A stretch of DNA of 64,000 nt from an uncultured Ruminiclostridium sp. (GTDB taxonomy: Bacteria > Bacillota > Clostridia > Oscillospirales > Ruminococcaceae): assembly GCA_947623915.1 (NCBI GenBank), contig CANQIB010000013.1, forward strand, positions 1 to 64,000. The letters are read 5' to 3'. Within the stretch, counting starts at the first letter, position 1. The number at the start of each line of letters is the position of its first letter. The position numbers were made by a program, and so were the translations under genes. This document shows positions 34,074 to 44,065 of the stretch, in pieces. The notes under the pieces were generated by a model that saw only the letters and a program-made list of their open reading frames with translations, had not been told where the DNA came from and searched no databases.

Positions 34074-34712
34074 TTACGACTGTTTTTGCTCTTTAATAAA
34101 CCCTTTTCTTATAAGCGGGATAAAAATTCCTCCGGCGGAATTGCCGAGCGTCATTATGATAAGATACCAGAAGCTGTCGAGCGACCATACTTCACCGATA
34201 GTGTAGTAAAACATATTCGCGACGCAATGCTCGTATCCGCTTAAAATAAACACCATTACCGGCAGGATTATCACCGCGACCTGACCGAACGGGTTGCTTA
34301 TCTTTTTAAATCCGTCGGCTGCCACAAACATAAGTATACCGCAGAAAAACGCCAGTATAAAGATGCTGAGAGGGGAATCGTTCAGCTTTACCGCGCATAT
34401 CTCCGCCGCTTTTGTCCGCATGGCGTCGCTTGCGCGCGTAAGGAGCAGCAACAGTCCCGTAATTACCGTTCCCGCGAGGTTGCCGAGCCAGATGATCATA
34501 AGGTCGATAAGGTAGGAGGGCTTGTTTTCCACCGCGTAGCCTACTTTTCCCGTAAAAAGATTGAACCCGAAAAACAGCACCATAAACAGTCCCAGACCGA
34601 ATAAAAACGCGCCCATATATTTGTTGTCGCAGGAGAGGTTCACCGCTCCGCCTATGGCTATCGCAAAGCCGGTAAGAATTGCTCTGAGAAATAAATCAGC
34701 TATCCTTTTCAT
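34074..34712 (-). CDS. Formate/nitrite transporter family protein
   Basis: A 212-residue channel-type membrane protein with six hydrophobic segments, shorter than the 250-280 residues of most family members. The family signature appears as LSGYEHCVANMFYY (near residue 165), including the central His of the FNT pore. GGFGIAIGGAVNLSC-like residues (FAIAIGGAVNLS) mark the first broken helix. It could export formate, nitrite, acetate or hydrosulfide. In a fermenting anaerobe with hydrogenase, formate is a reasonable guess, not a sequence result. AAAGGAA precedes the ATG. It lies 24 bp after glgP on the same strand. Confidence 0.87.
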   Translation of the reverse strand: MKRIADLFLRAILTGFAIAIGGAVNLSCDNKYMGAFLFGLGLFMVLFFGFNLFTGKVGYAVENKPSYLIDLMIIWLGNLAGTVITGLLLLLTRASDAMRTKAAEICAVKLNDSPLSIFILAFFCGILMFVAADGFKKISNPFGQVAVIILPVMVFILSGYEHCVANMFYYTIGEVWSLDSFWYLIIMTLGNSAGGIFIPLIRKGFIKEQKQS

Positions 34713-34736
34713 CGTGTTCCTTTCGGCAAAATAAGT

Positions 34737-37127
34737 TTAAACTTCCACTTTTTCTATTTTCCAGATATTTTCGGCGTAGTCCTTTATCGTCCTGTCCGAG
34801 CTGAATTTGCCGGAATAGCACATATTAGCCCAGCATTTGCGCGCAAAGTCAAGACGCGCGTTTTTGTAGTCGGAGTTTGCTTTCAGCTTAGCCTTGACAT
34901 AGCTGTCAAGGTCGCCGATAAGGTAATAATGGTCTGGTACATGCCAGCTTGCACCGTCGGTAAGCGCAAAATAAAGCTCTCTGAAATCTCCCGTTTCGCC
35001 GTCGCTGACCGTGCCGTCTATAAGCGTGTTCAGCACGCGGGCTATCTTGGGGTCGTCCGCTGCCAGCTTTCTGGGATCATAATTTTTCATGATCTCACCA
35101 AGCTCCTCCACCCGCGCGCCGAAGATGTAGTTGTTCTCTTCGCCGGCTTCCTGCACTATCTCAACGTTCGCGCCGTCGTATGTGCCGAGCGTTACCGTAC
35201 CGTTGAGCATGAATTTCATGTTTCCCGTGCCGGACGCTTCGGTACCCGCGGTGGAAATTTGCTCGGAGATGTCGGCGGCTGTTACCAGCTTTTCGGCGTA
35301 TGAAACGTTATAATTCTGTACAAACACCACTTTTATAAGGTCTTTTACCTGTTCGTCGGCGTTTATCAGCTTTCCTATCTCGTTTATATATTTGATTATC
35401 GCCTTTGCGCGTTTGTAGCCCGGCGCGGATTTAGCGCCGAAGATAAAGGTAGTGGGGTAAAAATCCTTTATGCTGCCGTCTTTTATTCCGAAATAAATAT
35501 ACAGTATACTGAAAGCGTTCAAAAGCTGACGCTTGTATTCGTGCAGTCGTTTTATCTGAATGTCAAAAATGCTTTGCGGGTCGACGGATATTCCTTCGTT
35601 TTTAAGTATGTGTTCGGCAAGCGCGCGCTTTTTGAGCTGCTTTATATCCAGAAAACGCTGCATCATGCCGTTGTCGCCGCGCAGCTTTTCCAACTTCTCC
35701 AGGCGGGAAAGGTCGTTTATCCAGCCGTCGTCGCCGAGCTGTTCGGTGATAAGCGCGGAAAGCTCTTTGTTGCATAAAGCTATCCATCTTCTCGGAGTTA
35801 TGCCGTTGGTCTTGTTCTGAAATCTTTCGGGATACAGCCTGTACCAATCGTTTAAGGTATCGTTTTTAAGTATTTCCGTATGCAGCGCCGCAACGCCGTT
35901 TGTGTAGCTTGAGCAGTATATCGCCATTTTTGCCATGTGGACCACTCCGCCGGAGATGAGCTTCATGCTGTCGATACAGGAGCGGGACATTCCTTTGCGG
36001 TACATATCCGCGATAAATACTTCGTTTAACTGTAAAATTATCTCGTATATCCTAGGCAGTATCTGCTGCACTATACCTGTGTCCCATTTCTCCATAGCTT
36101 CCGCCATGATGGTGTGATTTGTATAATTGAATATCTTTTTTGCCGTTTCGAGCGCATCTTCAAAGCTCAGTCCCTCGTTGTCGGTCAATATCCTTATAAG
36201 TTCGGGTATTGAGATAACAGGGTGGGTATCGTTCAGCTGTACGGTCACTTTATCGGCGAGCGTGCGTATATCGTTCCCGTTTTCCTTGTGCTTTTTTACT
36301 ATATCGGCAAGCGACGCCGCACAGAAGAAATACTGCTGCTTTAAGCGGAGTATCTTGCCTTCTCTTGTATCGTCGTTGGGGTAAAGTACGCGTGAGATGT
36401 CCTCGGCGCGAATTTGCTCTATACTTGCGTTTATGTAATCCTGAGCGTTGAACTTAGCAAAGTCGAAAGCCTTGACAGGCTCTGCCTGCCAGAGCCGCAG
36501 AGTGCCGATGTTACGGGTCTTAAAGCCTATTATCGGCATATCGTACGGAACCGCGCGTACCTGTTGGTCGGCAAAGCAAACGGTCACCGTATCCTCATCG
36601 CGGCGCTTGCTCCACGGATCGCCGTATTTCGTCCAGTCGTCCGCTTCCTCTTTTTGCGCTCCGTCCTCGATCTTCTGTTTGAACAGACCGTATTTATAGC
36701 GTATGCCGTAGCCGTCCAGCGGCAGCGACATTGTTGCCGCGCTGTCCAAAAAGCATGCGGCGAGCCTGCCCAGTCCTCCGTTTCCGAGCGCCGCGTCCTC
36801 TATTTCCTCCAATGCGTTTATATCCGCGTTCACCGAACGGAAAATATCCTCGACGTCGTTTTGTATCTCAAGGCACAGCATATTGTTATATATGGCGCGT
36901 CCTACCAGAAATTCCGCCGAAAAATAACAAGCGCGTCTGGCTGCCAGATGAGCCTGACGGCTTTTTTCCCAGCTCAATGCCGTCTGTTTCATTATCGCGG
37001 CGCTTATCGCTTCGTGAAGTTGGTATGCCTGCGCTTTATGAGGCGCGATACCGTATTTTTCCGATAGCGTCGAGATAAAATCGCTTTTAAGCTGCTCTTT
37101 GTCGATGAAATGTTCCTGTGTGTTCAT
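34737..37127 (-). CDS. glgP: Glycogen/maltodextrin phosphorylase
   Basis: A 796-residue alpha-glucan phosphorylase releasing glucose-1-phosphate from glycogen or maltodextrins with phosphate. The PLP-binding motif EASGTGNMKFMLNG is intact near residue 635, and AYFSAEF-like (CYFSAEFLVGRAI) and LGNGGLGRLAACFLDS segments mark the N-terminal lobe. The length fits the family. AAGGAGG precedes the ATG. It begins a possible minus-strand pair with the formate/nitrite transporter gene; hemW lies 14 bp upstream, so the lepA-hemW-glgP run may be one transcript. Function fits the amylase and HAD genes on the plus strand. Confidence 0.95.
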   Translation of the reverse strand: MNTQEHFIDKEQLKSDFISTLSEKYGIAPHKAQAYQLHEAISAAIMKQTALSWEKSRQAHLAARRACYFSAEFLVGRAIYNNMLCLEIQNDVEDIFRSVNADINALEEIEDAALGNGGLGRLAACFLDSAATMSLPLDGYGIRYKYGLFKQKIEDGAQKEEADDWTKYGDPWSKRRDEDTVTVCFADQQVRAVPYDMPIIGFKTRNIGTLRLWQAEPVKAFDFAKFNAQDYINASIEQIRAEDISRVLYPNDDTREGKILRLKQQYFFCAASLADIVKKHKENGNDIRTLADKVTVQLNDTHPVISIPELIRILTDNEGLSFEDALETAKKIFNYTNHTIMAEAMEKWDTGIVQQILPRIYEIILQLNEVFIADMYRKGMSRSCIDSMKLISGGVVHMAKMAIYCSSYTNGVAALHTEILKNDTLNDWYRLYPERFQNKTNGITPRRWIALCNKELSALITEQLGDDGWINDLSRLEKLEKLRGDNGMMQRFLDIKQLKKRALAEHILKNEGISVDPQSIFDIQIKRLHEYKRQLLNAFSILYIYFGIKDGSIKDFYPTTFIFGAKSAPGYKRAKAIIKYINEIGKLINADEQVKDLIKVVFVQNYNVSYAEKLVTAADISEQISTAGTEASGTGNMKFMLNGTVTLGTYDGANVEIVQEAGEENNYIFGARVEELGEIMKNYDPRKLAADDPKIARVLNTLIDGTVSDGETGDFRELYFALTDGASWHVPDHYYLIGDLDSYVKAKLKANSDYKNARLDFARKCWANMCYSGKFSSDRTIKDYAENIWKIEKVEV

Positions 37128-37141
37128 ATTTCCTCCTTAAA

Positions 37142-38230
37142 TCAGGTTATATCCGTTAAAATACCTATCACGGCATTTGAAACCAAAAATCCTTTAGGCG
37201 TGAGAGCGACGGTGCCGTTTTCATAGCGATAAAGGTCGTTCGGCAGTTCTTTCAGCTTTCTCTCAATATCCCGCTTTGCGACGCTGTAAACGGCTTGCAC
37301 CTTGTCAAGGTCAACTCCCTCGCTGAGACGGAGTTTAAGCATCATATATTCCTCAAATCCGCCCGGCTGCCCGTCGGTAACGCGGGTCTGCTGCGGAAAG
37401 CATTTGATGAATTTTTCCAAATCGTTCGGCACGGCGAACCGTTTTCCGCCGAAATAGGAATGTGCCGCAGGGCCGACGCCTATATACTGTTCACATCGCC
37501 AATATTTAAGATTATGGCGACATTCGCCGCCCGACTTGGCAAAATTGCTTATCTCGTACTGATCAAAGCCGTTTTCCTCAAGAAGCCTTACCGTTTCAAG
37601 ATAAATATCGGCATATCCGTCCTCGTCGGGGAGGCTTAGCTTTTGCTTTGCAAAAGGAGTGTTCGGCTCGATTTTAAGCATATATGCCGAAATATGCGTA
37701 AGCGGCAGGGAAGTGAACCGACGGACGGTCTCGGCGGCGCTGTTCGGCGTCTGTTCGGGGATACCCAGCATTATATCCGCCGATATATTTTTTATCCCGA
37801 CGCTGTACGCAAGCTCGACGGCTTTTTCTCCCGTAAAGGCGTCATGCCGCCTGCCAAGCGCTTTAAGCTCACGGTCAACGGAGCTTTGAAGTCCGAACGA
37901 AACGCGGTTTAAACCTGCCGCTTTGAGCGAGGAAAGCGCCTCGCGGTCGGTGCAGCAGGGGTTAGCCTCCGCGGTGATCTCCGCGCCGTCGACGATTTTG
38001 TCCGATATATCCGAAAGAATATCACAGATCTCTCTCCATAAGAGGATGGGAGTTCCTCCGCCGAAATAAATCGAGTCAAATTTTACGTCTTTATACAGCG
38101 CGATATTTTTCTTTACCGCTATGGCGTAGCTTTTTGCAAGTTCGGTTTCGTACCTGACCGAGTAAAAGTCGCAGTACGGGCATTTTGACAGGCAAAAAGG
38201 AACATGGATATAAAGACCGACCTTATTCAT
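37142..38230 (-). CDS. hemW: HemW-type radical SAM heme chaperone
   Basis: A 362-residue radical SAM protein of the HemN/HemW group. It begins [21 protein letters not shown] with the CxxxCxxC iron-sulfur motif, then [10 protein letters not shown] (GGTPS-type), EANPC and RVSFGLQS. The C terminus holds the HemN_C-like [14 protein letters not shown]. The family was formerly called oxygen-independent coproporphyrinogen oxidase. HemW-type proteins lack the extra cysteine of true HemN (CxxxCxxCxC); that fourth residue is Phe here (CPYCDF), so heme chaperone or an unknown role is likelier. Its ATG overlaps the lepA stop by 8 bp, which is the usual lepA-hemW pairing. Confidence 0.92.
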   Translation of the reverse strand: MNKVGLYIHVPFCLSKCPYCDFYSVRYETELAKSYAIAVKKNIALYKDVKFDSIYFGGGTPILLWREICDILSDISDKIVDGAEITAEANPCCTDREALSSLKAAGLNRVSFGLQSSVDRELKALGRRHDAFTGEKAVELAYSVGIKNISADIMLGIPEQTPNSAAETVRRFTSLPLTHISAYMLKIEPNTPFAKQKLSLPDEDGYADIYLETVRLLEENGFDQYEISNFAKSGGECRHNLKYWRCEQYIGVGPAAHSYFGGKRFAVPNDLEKFIKCFPQQTRVTDGQPGGFEEYMMLKLRLSEGVDLDKVQAVYSVAKRDIERKLKELPNDLYRYENGTVALTPKGFLVSNAVIGILTDIT

Positions 38231-40037
38231 CGAGCTTCAGCACCGCCATAAACGCTTCCTGCGGGACTTCGACGCTGCCGAGCTTTCTCATGCGTTTTTT
38301 GCCCTCTTTTTGCTTTTCAAGCAGCTTTTTCTTACGCGTTATATCGCCGCCGTAGCATTTTGCCAAAACGTCCTTGCGCATGGCTTTTACGGTTTCTCTG
38401 GCAATTATTTTCCCGCCTACCGCCGCCTGTACCGGCACTTCAAACAGCTGACGGGGGATATTGTCCTTCAGCTTTTCGGCTATCTTTCTGGCGCGCGGGT
38501 ATGCGCTGTCCGCGTGAACAATAAAGGAAAGCGCGTCAACTATCTCGCCGTTCAGCAATATGTCCAGCTTGACCAGCTTTGAGGGGACAAATCCGCTTAT
38601 CTCGTAATCGTAGCTCGCATATCCCTTGGTGCGGGATTTGAGCGAATCGAAAAAGTCGTAGACTATTTCGTTCAGCGGCAGGTCATAGTGCAGCTCAACA
38701 CGGGTCTGGTCGAGATATTTCATATCTTTGAAAGTGCCGCGCCGCTGCTGGCAAAGCTCCATTATATTTCCCACATAATCGGCGGGAGCGTATATATTCG
38801 CTTTTACTATGGGCTCTTCCGCGACCTCTATCTCCGACGGGTCGGGATAGTTTGTAGGGTTGTCTATATAGCATACGCTGCCGTCGGTCTTTGTTATCTT
38901 ATAAACGACTGACGGAGCGGTAGTGACCAAGTCAAGATTATATTCCCTTTCAAGCCGCTCCTGTATTATTTCCATATGGAGCAGACCCAAAAATCCGCAG
39001 CGGAACCCAAATCCCAAAGCTATGGAGGTCTCCGGCTCGAATGACAAAGACGCGTCGTTCAGCCTCAGTTTTTCCAGTGCCTCCCTCAGATCCGCGTACT
39101 TTGCTCCGTCGGCGGGGTAAATACCGCTGAATACCATCGGGTTTACGTTTCGGTAGCCCGCGAGCGGCTGCTCGGCGGGACGCTCGGCGGAAGTGACCGT
39201 ATCGCCGACTTTGGTGTCGCCTATGGACTTTATCGACGCGGCGATATATCCTACCTCGCCCGCCAAAAGCGTGTCGGTGTTAAGCAGCTGGGTCGCTCCC
39301 ATATATCCGAGTTCCGTTACGGTAAACTCCGCGTCGGTCGCCATCATGCGTATCCTGTCGCCGACATGTATCGTTCCTTCTTTTATGCGAACATGAACGA
39401 TAACGCCCTTATATGAATCGTAATAGCTGTCAAATATCAGCGCTTTGAGCGGAGCGGAGCAATTTCCGACAGGCGGCGGTATCTTGTTTACCACGTCCTC
39501 CAGCACGGCCTTGATATTTATTCCCATTTTCGCCGATATTAAAGGGGCGTCGTCGGCGGGTATGCCGATAACGTTCTCTATTTCCTCTTTTACTTCGTCG
39601 GGGTGAGCGGACGGCAGGTCTATCTTGTTTATGACCGGCATTACCTCAAGGTCCTGGTCGATGGCAAGATATGTGTTTGCGAGAGTCTGCGCCTCGATGC
39701 CCTGCGACGCGTCCACTACCAGTACCGCGCCCTCGCAGGCGTTGAGCGAACGGGATACTTCGTAATTGAAATCCACATGGCCTGGAGTATCTATCAGATT
39801 AAAGATATAGTCCTCTCCGTCGTCGGCGGTGTATTTTAAGCGTACCGCGCGGGCTTTTATGGTTATCCCGCGTTCTCTTTCCAGCTCCATATCGTCCAAA
39901 AGCTGTTCTTCCATGTCACGCTTTTCGACCGTTTGGGTAAGCTCAAGTATGCGGTCTGCCAAGGTGGATTTTCCATGGTCTATATGTGCGATAATGCAGA
40001 AATTCCTTATTTTAGAAAGATAATCGTTGTCTGACAA
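38223..40037 (-). CDS. lepA: Elongation factor 4 (LepA)
   Basis: A 604-residue translational GTPase, ribosome back-translocase or biogenesis factor. G1 is [11 protein letters not shown]2 is RGITIKA, G3 DTPGHVDF, G4 NKIDLP, and the LepA-specific C-terminal domain ends with [19 protein letters not shown]. The start is a TTG (minus-strand codon at 40035-40037) with AAAGGA 8-9 nt upstream and no better ATG near. The length matches the family exactly. It is the first gene of the lepA-hemW unit and diverges from the small coat-type genes. Confidence 0.97.
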   Translation of the reverse strand: MSDNDYLSKIRNFCIIAHIDHGKSTLADRILELTQTVEKRDMEEQLLDDMELERERGITIKARAVRLKYTADDGEDYIFNLIDTPGHVDFNYEVSRSLNACEGAVLVVDASQGIEAQTLANTYLAIDQDLEVMPVINKIDLPSAHPDEVKEEIENVIGIPADDAPLISAKMGINIKAVLEDVVNKIPPPVGNCSAPLKALIFDSYYDSYKGVIVHVRIKEGTIHVGDRIRMMATDAEFTVTELGYMGATQLLNTDTLLAGEVGYIAASIKSIGDTKVGDTVTSAERPAEQPLAGYRNVNPMVFSGIYPADGAKYADLREALEKLRLNDASLSFEPETSIALGFGFRCGFLGLLHMEIIQERLEREYNLDLVTTAPSVVYKITKTDGSVCYIDNPTNYPDPSEIEVAEEPIVKANIYAPADYVGNIMELCQQRRGTFKDMKYLDQTRVELHYDLPLNEIVYDFFDSLKSRTKGYASYDYEISGFVPSKLVKLDILLNGEIVDALSFIVHADSAYPRARKIAEKLKDNIPRQLFEVPVQAAVGGKIIARETVKAMRKDVLAKCYGGDITRKKKLLEKQKEGKKRMRKLGSVEVPQEAFMAVLKLDE

Positions 40038-40161
40038 TTTACTCGTCCTTTCCGAATAAACGCGCTTATGCGTTAAACTTTTCTAATTATAGCATATTAC
40101 TCCGAAAAAATCAAATAATAATTGCTGAAAAAACCAAATCTTCAGTAAAGGAATGATTTTT

Positions 40162-40353
40162 ATGCTTCAATGTTCATTGACCGAGCTTATCAATCTGGCG
40201 GACATCATTCGCACGGAACGATTTTTGAGCGAAAAATACAGGAATTGCAGCAGCGGGTGCAGCGACCCGCAGCTTAAAGAAAAGCTGCAAAAATGCGCCG
40301 CGGACCATATCGACCATTGCAATACGCTTGAAAAGCTGCTGTCGGAAGATTAG
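40162..40353 (+). CDS. Small cysteine-containing protein next to the CotF-like gene
   Basis: A 63-residue helical protein starting MLQCSLTELINLADI and containing NCSSGCSDPQLKEKLQKCAADH. It has four or five cysteines and no membrane segment. The upstream AAAGGA is 9 nt from this ATG; the track's ATG at 40153 is too close to it. It lies 15 bp before the CotF-like gene and is likely cotranscribed with it. The helix pattern resembles half of a ferritin-like coat protein, so it may be a partner of the next gene. Function is otherwise unknown. Confidence 0.7.
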   Translation: MLQCSLTELINLADIIRTERFLSEKYRNCSSGCSDPQLKEKLQKCAADHIDHCNTLEKLLSED

Positions 40354-40368
40354 AAAGGGGGTATATAT

Positions 40369-40626
40369 ATGAATACGGACGCTGAACGGCAGATGATAAA
40401 GGACGTGCTTTTCGGTGAGGAAATGCTCAGTATAAAATACAATCACGCCGTAAGCCTGAGCGGTACTGCCGATCTGCGCAACAAGCTCATCTTTGCACAC
40501 GACGAGATACAGCAGACAGCCGGCACGATAATCGACGAGGCGGTAAATCGCGGGTGGTTCGACAATGTAAAGGCGGATAAGCAGCTTATCAAGGAAGTAA
40601 GAGAAAAACTCGAAAAAGAAAAATGA
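40369..40626 (+). CDS. CotF-like spore coat protein
   Basis: An 85-residue helical protein with QMIKDVLFGEEMLSIKYNHAVSLSGTADLRNKL cut into QMIKDVLFGEEMLSIKYNHA and TADLRNKLIFAHDEIQQ. The KDVLxSExxLxxxYNxA-type pattern is typical of CotF and other short ferritin-like coat proteins of spore-formers. A strong AGAAAGGGGG site precedes the ATG. It supports a spore-forming or formerly spore-forming lineage. The gene ends with a good terminator 22 bp downstream. Whether a spore is really made cannot be judged from this window. Confidence 0.72.
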   Translation: MNTDAERQMIKDVLFGEEMLSIKYNHAVSLSGTADLRNKLIFAHDEIQQTAGTIIDEAVNRGWFDNVKADKQLIKEVREKLEKEK

Positions 40627-40647
40627 CGGCCGTCTGCCGTTATGTAA

Positions 40648-40684
40648 AAGCCGAAACGTTATTGACGTTTCGGCTTTTTTTGTG
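40648..40684 (+). terminator. Terminator after the CotF-like gene
   Basis: AAAGCCGAAACG pairs with CGTTTCGGCTTTT over the loop TTATTGA, followed by TTTTT. Confidence 0.85.
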
Positions 40685-40748
40685 AACGTTCTTGCGGGGC
40701 GGACAGGAACATATAAATTTAATATTCGGATAGTTTACGGAGGATGAC

Positions 40749-41339
40749 ATGAAAGAGAAATTCAAATTCAGCATTAAATTCAATTTTACATTTTTTCTTG
40801 TCTGCGCTTTGCTGCTTTTTGCGGATACCGACGGGACCGCTATGTTAAGCCTTATCGCCTGTATGCTGCACGAGGGCGGACATCTTCTCGCAATGGCGTT
40901 TTTTTCCGTAAGACCTGAGCGTATAACCTTTTACGGAGGGGGCATATCCATCGCTAAAAATCTTGACGCTTGTACATTCGCTCAAAAAATGCTCATTCTT
41001 TCGGCGGGGTGCGTCACCAACGCTTTGATAGCGCTTTCCTGTATGCTGTTTATGCCGGACAACGGATATGCCGAGGTGTTTGCCGCCGTAAATATACTTA
41101 TTTTGACGTTTAATCTTTTGCCGCTGGGATATTTTGACGGAGCGCAGATGTTGGATACGGTGCTTGATCGCTTTGTCGGATATAAAACGGCTTTGACCGT
41201 GAAGAAAGCCGCGGGAGTTATAATTAGCGCGCTTATCATAGCAGGCGTAACGGCGTATTCGTTCTGCTACAACGAAACGGTCAGCCTTTCGCTGGGATTT
41301 GCGGTTTTATATCTGCTTATTTCACAATTTATTGAATAA
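40749..41339 (+). CDS. Site-2 protease-like membrane metallopeptidase (M50, SpoIVFB type)
   Basis: A 196-residue membrane protein with about five helices. The zinc site is MLHEGGHLLAMA (HExxH, residues near 40) and the second motif NLLPLGYFDGAQML (NxxPxxxxDG type) near residue 125. These are the two signatures of M50 peptidases that cut substrates within the membrane. SpoIVFB relatives activate a sporulation sigma factor; this one is shorter and its substrate is unknown. ACGGAGG precedes the ATG. In many Firmicutes a SpoIVFB-like gene precedes a radical SAM gene, as it does here. Confidence 0.9.
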   Translation: MKEKFKFSIKFNFTFFLVCALLLFADTDGTAMLSLIACMLHEGGHLLAMAFFSVRPERITFYGGGISIAKNLDACTFAQKMLILSAGCVTNALIALSCMLFMPDNGYAEVFAAVNILILTFNLLPLGYFDGAQMLDTVLDRFVGYKTALTVKKAAGVIISALIIAGVTAYSFCYNETVSLSLGFAVLYLLISQFIE

Positions 41340-41342
41340 CGC

Positions 41343-41371
41343 TTGCCTTTATCAAAAAAATGTAGTAAAAT
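41343..41371 (+). promoter_or_regulatory. Promoter of the radical SAM-DUF2344 unit
   Basis: TTGCCT (41343-41348), 17 bp, TAAAAT (41366-41371). The leader carries a strong GGCGGC/GCCGCC hairpin (about 41420-41440) before the AAAGGAAAG ribosome binding site. Confidence 0.65.
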
Positions 41372-41482
41372 ATTAAATGCAGGCAGCATACTGAATAAAG
41401 AGGAACCGCGCCGATACGGCGGCGAGGTTTTCCGCCGCCTGTTAAAAAGGCAACACCCTAACGGGAAAAGGAAAGATAAGGA

Positions 41483-43342
41483 ATGTTGAAAGATAAACTT
41501 GACAGGATACTGCTAAGCGTACAAAAGCCGGCAAGATATATCGGCGGCGAAGTCGGCTCGGTAGTCAAAGACAAAAGCAAAGTGGATATAAGATACGCGT
41601 TTTGCTTTCCAGATACATACGACATAGGTATGTCTCATCTCGGCATGAAGATACTGTACGCGCTGAAAAACAGCGTACCGAACTACTGGTGTGAGCGGGT
41701 GTTCATGCCTTTGCCGGATATGGAACAAAAAATGAGAGAAAACGATATACCGCTGTACGGGTTAGAGAGCCTTGAGCCGATAAAGGATTTTGAGTTTATA
41801 GGGTTTACTCTGCAATACGAGCTGTGTTATACAAATATTCCCGCGATGCTGGATCTTGCGGGAGTACCTGTTTTTTCAAAGGACCGCCGCTCGCTTTTCC
41901 CCATAGTTATGGGAGGAGGTCCCTGCGTATGCAACGCCGAGCCCGTAGCGGACTTTTTTGATTTGTTCGTGCTGGGAGAGGGCGAGGAAGTCAATCTTGA
42001 GCTGATGGCGTTGGCGGAGAGATACAAGAAAAACGGCGGCACTAAAGAGGATTTCTTGAATGAAGCGGCACGCATAGAGGGAATATACGTCCCGTCGCTT
42101 TACGATATAAGCTACAACGTCGACGGTACGGTCAAAGCCATAACGCCCAAAGGCTCAGCTCCCGCAAAGGTTAGAAAACGAATAATCGACGATTTTGACA
42201 AGGCGTTTTCTCCCGATTATTTTGTCGTTCCGTTTACGGAGATAGTGCATGACCGTTCTGTGGTTGAAGTGCTGAGAGGCTGTATAAGAGGCTGCCGTTT
42301 TTGTCAGGCGGGATTTATCTATCGACCGTTCAGAGAAAAATCCAAGAAGACCATAATCGACCAGGTAAAGGCGCTCGCCGACTCCACAGGGTATGACGAG
42401 GTATCGCTTTCGTCGCTTTCAACCAGCGATTACAGCGATATTGAGGGATTGCTGTGCGATCTTACCGAGTACACCGACGCCAAAGGGATAAATCTTTCGC
42501 TGCCGTCGCTGAGGATAGATAAATTCAGCGAGGAAGTGGTGAACAGGATAAAAAGCGTAAGAGCCAGCGGGCTTACATTCGCGCCGGAGGCGGGTTCGCA
42601 GCGGCTGCGCGACGTCATAAACAAAAACATCACCGAAGAAAACGTCATGAAAAGCTGCCGTATAGCTTTTGAGAGCGGATACAGCTCCGTAAAGCTGTAT
42701 TTTATGATGGGACTGCCTACCGAAACGTCGGAGGACATAGCGGCGATAAAAACGCTTGCCGATAAAATAACGGAGCTTTATTACAGCATACCCGAAAGGA
42801 GCAAGCGCGGTATAAGTATTTCGGTGTCTTTGTCCACGTTTATCCCCAAACCCTTCACTCCGTTTGAGTTTGAACCTTTGGCGGACGAGGAGACGGTGAA
42901 CGAGCGTCAGAAATATCTGCTGGAGCTTACCGGAGCAAAGGGCAGAAAGAAAATAGACGTAAGCTGGAGCCATTATGACACCACTTTGATAGAAGCCGCC
43001 TTGGCACGCGGCGACAGACGGCTGTCCGCCGTGATATACGAGGCGTGGAAAAGCGGCTGCAAGCTGGACAGCTGGGGCGAATATTTTAAGCCGGAGCTTT
43101 GGGCAAAGGCGTTCGAAAAGTGCGGACTGGATATATCCTTTTATACTCACAGGACTCGCTCTTATGACGAAGTCATGCCGTGGTCGCATATGGATATGCT
43201 GTTTTCGAGGGATTTTCTTATCAAGGAAAATAAAAAGGCGCATCAGGGCATAACTACGCCGAATTGCCGCGAAAAATGCGCGGGCTGTGCGATAAACAAA
43301 ACGTTGGGCAGACCGTGTTTTCACTACGGCGAGGGTAAATGA
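41483..43342 (+). CDS. TIGR03960-type radical SAM protein
   Basis: A 619-residue radical SAM protein. An N-terminal B12-binding-like domain (RYAFCFPDTYDIGMSHLG) is followed by EVLRGCIRGCRFCQAGFIYRP with the CxxxCxxC cluster ligands, SLSSLSTSDY and the C-terminal extension ending CREKCAGCAINKTLGRPC. Members of this family always precede a DUF2344 gene, as here, and probably act on tRNA or ribosomal components; the reaction is not established. GGAAAGATAAGGA stands before the ATG. A cysteine-rich tail suggests an auxiliary iron-sulfur cluster. Confidence 0.92.
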   Translation: MLKDKLDRILLSVQKPARYIGGEVGSVVKDKSKVDIRYAFCFPDTYDIGMSHLGMKILYALKNSVPNYWCERVFMPLPDMEQKMRENDIPLYGLESLEPIKDFEFIGFTLQYELCYTNIPAMLDLAGVPVFSKDRRSLFPIVMGGGPCVCNAEPVADFFDLFVLGEGEEVNLELMALAERYKKNGGTKEDFLNEAARIEGIYVPSLYDISYNVDGTVKAITPKGSAPAKVRKRIIDDFDKAFSPDYFVVPFTEIVHDRSVVEVLRGCIRGCRFCQAGFIYRPFREKSKKTIIDQVKALADSTGYDEVSLSSLSTSDYSDIEGLLCDLTEYTDAKGINLSLPSLRIDKFSEEVVNRIKSVRASGLTFAPEAGSQRLRDVINKNITEENVMKSCRIAFESGYSSVKLYFMMGLPTETSEDIAAIKTLADKITELYYSIPERSKRGISISVSLSTFIPKPFTPFEFEPLADEETVNERQKYLLELTGAKGRKKIDVSWSHYDTTLIEAALARGDRRLSAVIYEAWKSGCKLDSWGEYFKPELWAKAFEKCGLDISFYTHRTRSYDEVMPWSHMDMLFSRDFLIKENKKAHQGITTPNCREKCAGCAINKTLGRPCFHYGEGK

Positions 43343-43370
43343 CCGAAAATACCGACAGGGAGTGTTGTCT

Positions 43371-44009
43371 ATGAACAATGTTACTTTTCCCGTAAGGCTG
43401 TTTTTCAGCAAAACGGGACGCGCAAAATATATTTCCGCTTTGGATCTGATAAACTGCATACAACGCGCTTTGCGGCGTACCGATCTTCCCGTATGGCATA
43501 CGCAGGGCTTTAATCCGCACACCTATGTAAATATAAATCTTCCGTTGGCGCTTGGCACGGAGGGCTTTTGCGAGTCTATGGACATAAAACTCAACGAGCC
43601 GGTCGATTACGATATTGCGGCAAAAAAGCTGGACGCCGTGCTTCCCGACGATATACATATTTATAAAGCTGCCGCGCCGATAAAAAAGCATACCGAGATA
43701 GCAAGCTCGGTATACAAAGTCACGGCGGAATGTGATAAGGACAAGCTGAAAGAATTTTTCGGCAGGGAAAGTATGATCGCGGAGAAAAAGACTAAAAAGG
43801 GAACGGTTGAGTTGGACCTCAAGCCGTATATCAACATCACGGATACAGACGGCGCGGCTCTTACGATGACGCTGCCGTCCGGCTGCGATTTTACGATAAA
43901 TCCGTCGCTTGTTTTTGACACCTATGAAAGGCTGACGGGAGATACCGTAGGGTCGCTGGGCATACAAAGGATAAGGATTTTGTGTAAAGACGGAGAAGAT
44001 TTTGTATAA
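43371..44009 (+). CDS. DUF2344 (TIGR03936) family protein
   Basis: A 212-residue protein containing VRLFFSKTGRAKYISALDLINCIQRALRR and LPVWHTQGFNPHTYVNINLPLALG, the typical N-terminal signature of TIGR03936. In other genomes it is often fused to or next to the radical SAM protein and likely works with it. It has no membrane segments. The start at 43371 is preceded by AGGGAG. The earlier TTG of the track lacks a site. The gap to the radical SAM gene is 28 bp. RNase G and rplU/rpmA/obg, often found next in Firmicutes, are replaced here by rplS. Confidence 0.88.
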   Translation: MNNVTFPVRLFFSKTGRAKYISALDLINCIQRALRRTDLPVWHTQGFNPHTYVNINLPLALGTEGFCESMDIKLNEPVDYDIAAKKLDAVLPDDIHIYKAAAPIKKHTEIASSVYKVTAECDKDKLKEFFGRESMIAEKKTKKGTVELDLKPYINITDTDGAALTMTLPSGCDFTINPSLVFDTYERLTGDTVGSLGIQRIRILCKDGEDFV

Positions 44010-44065
44010 ATTTCACGTTTTGGATTTAAAAAAATAAAAAATACGGAAAATTTCACAAAAAACTA

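Noticed and set aside
42419-43522. 367-residue minus-strand ORF
   Set aside because: Shadow of the radical SAM gene; no start signal and no domain.
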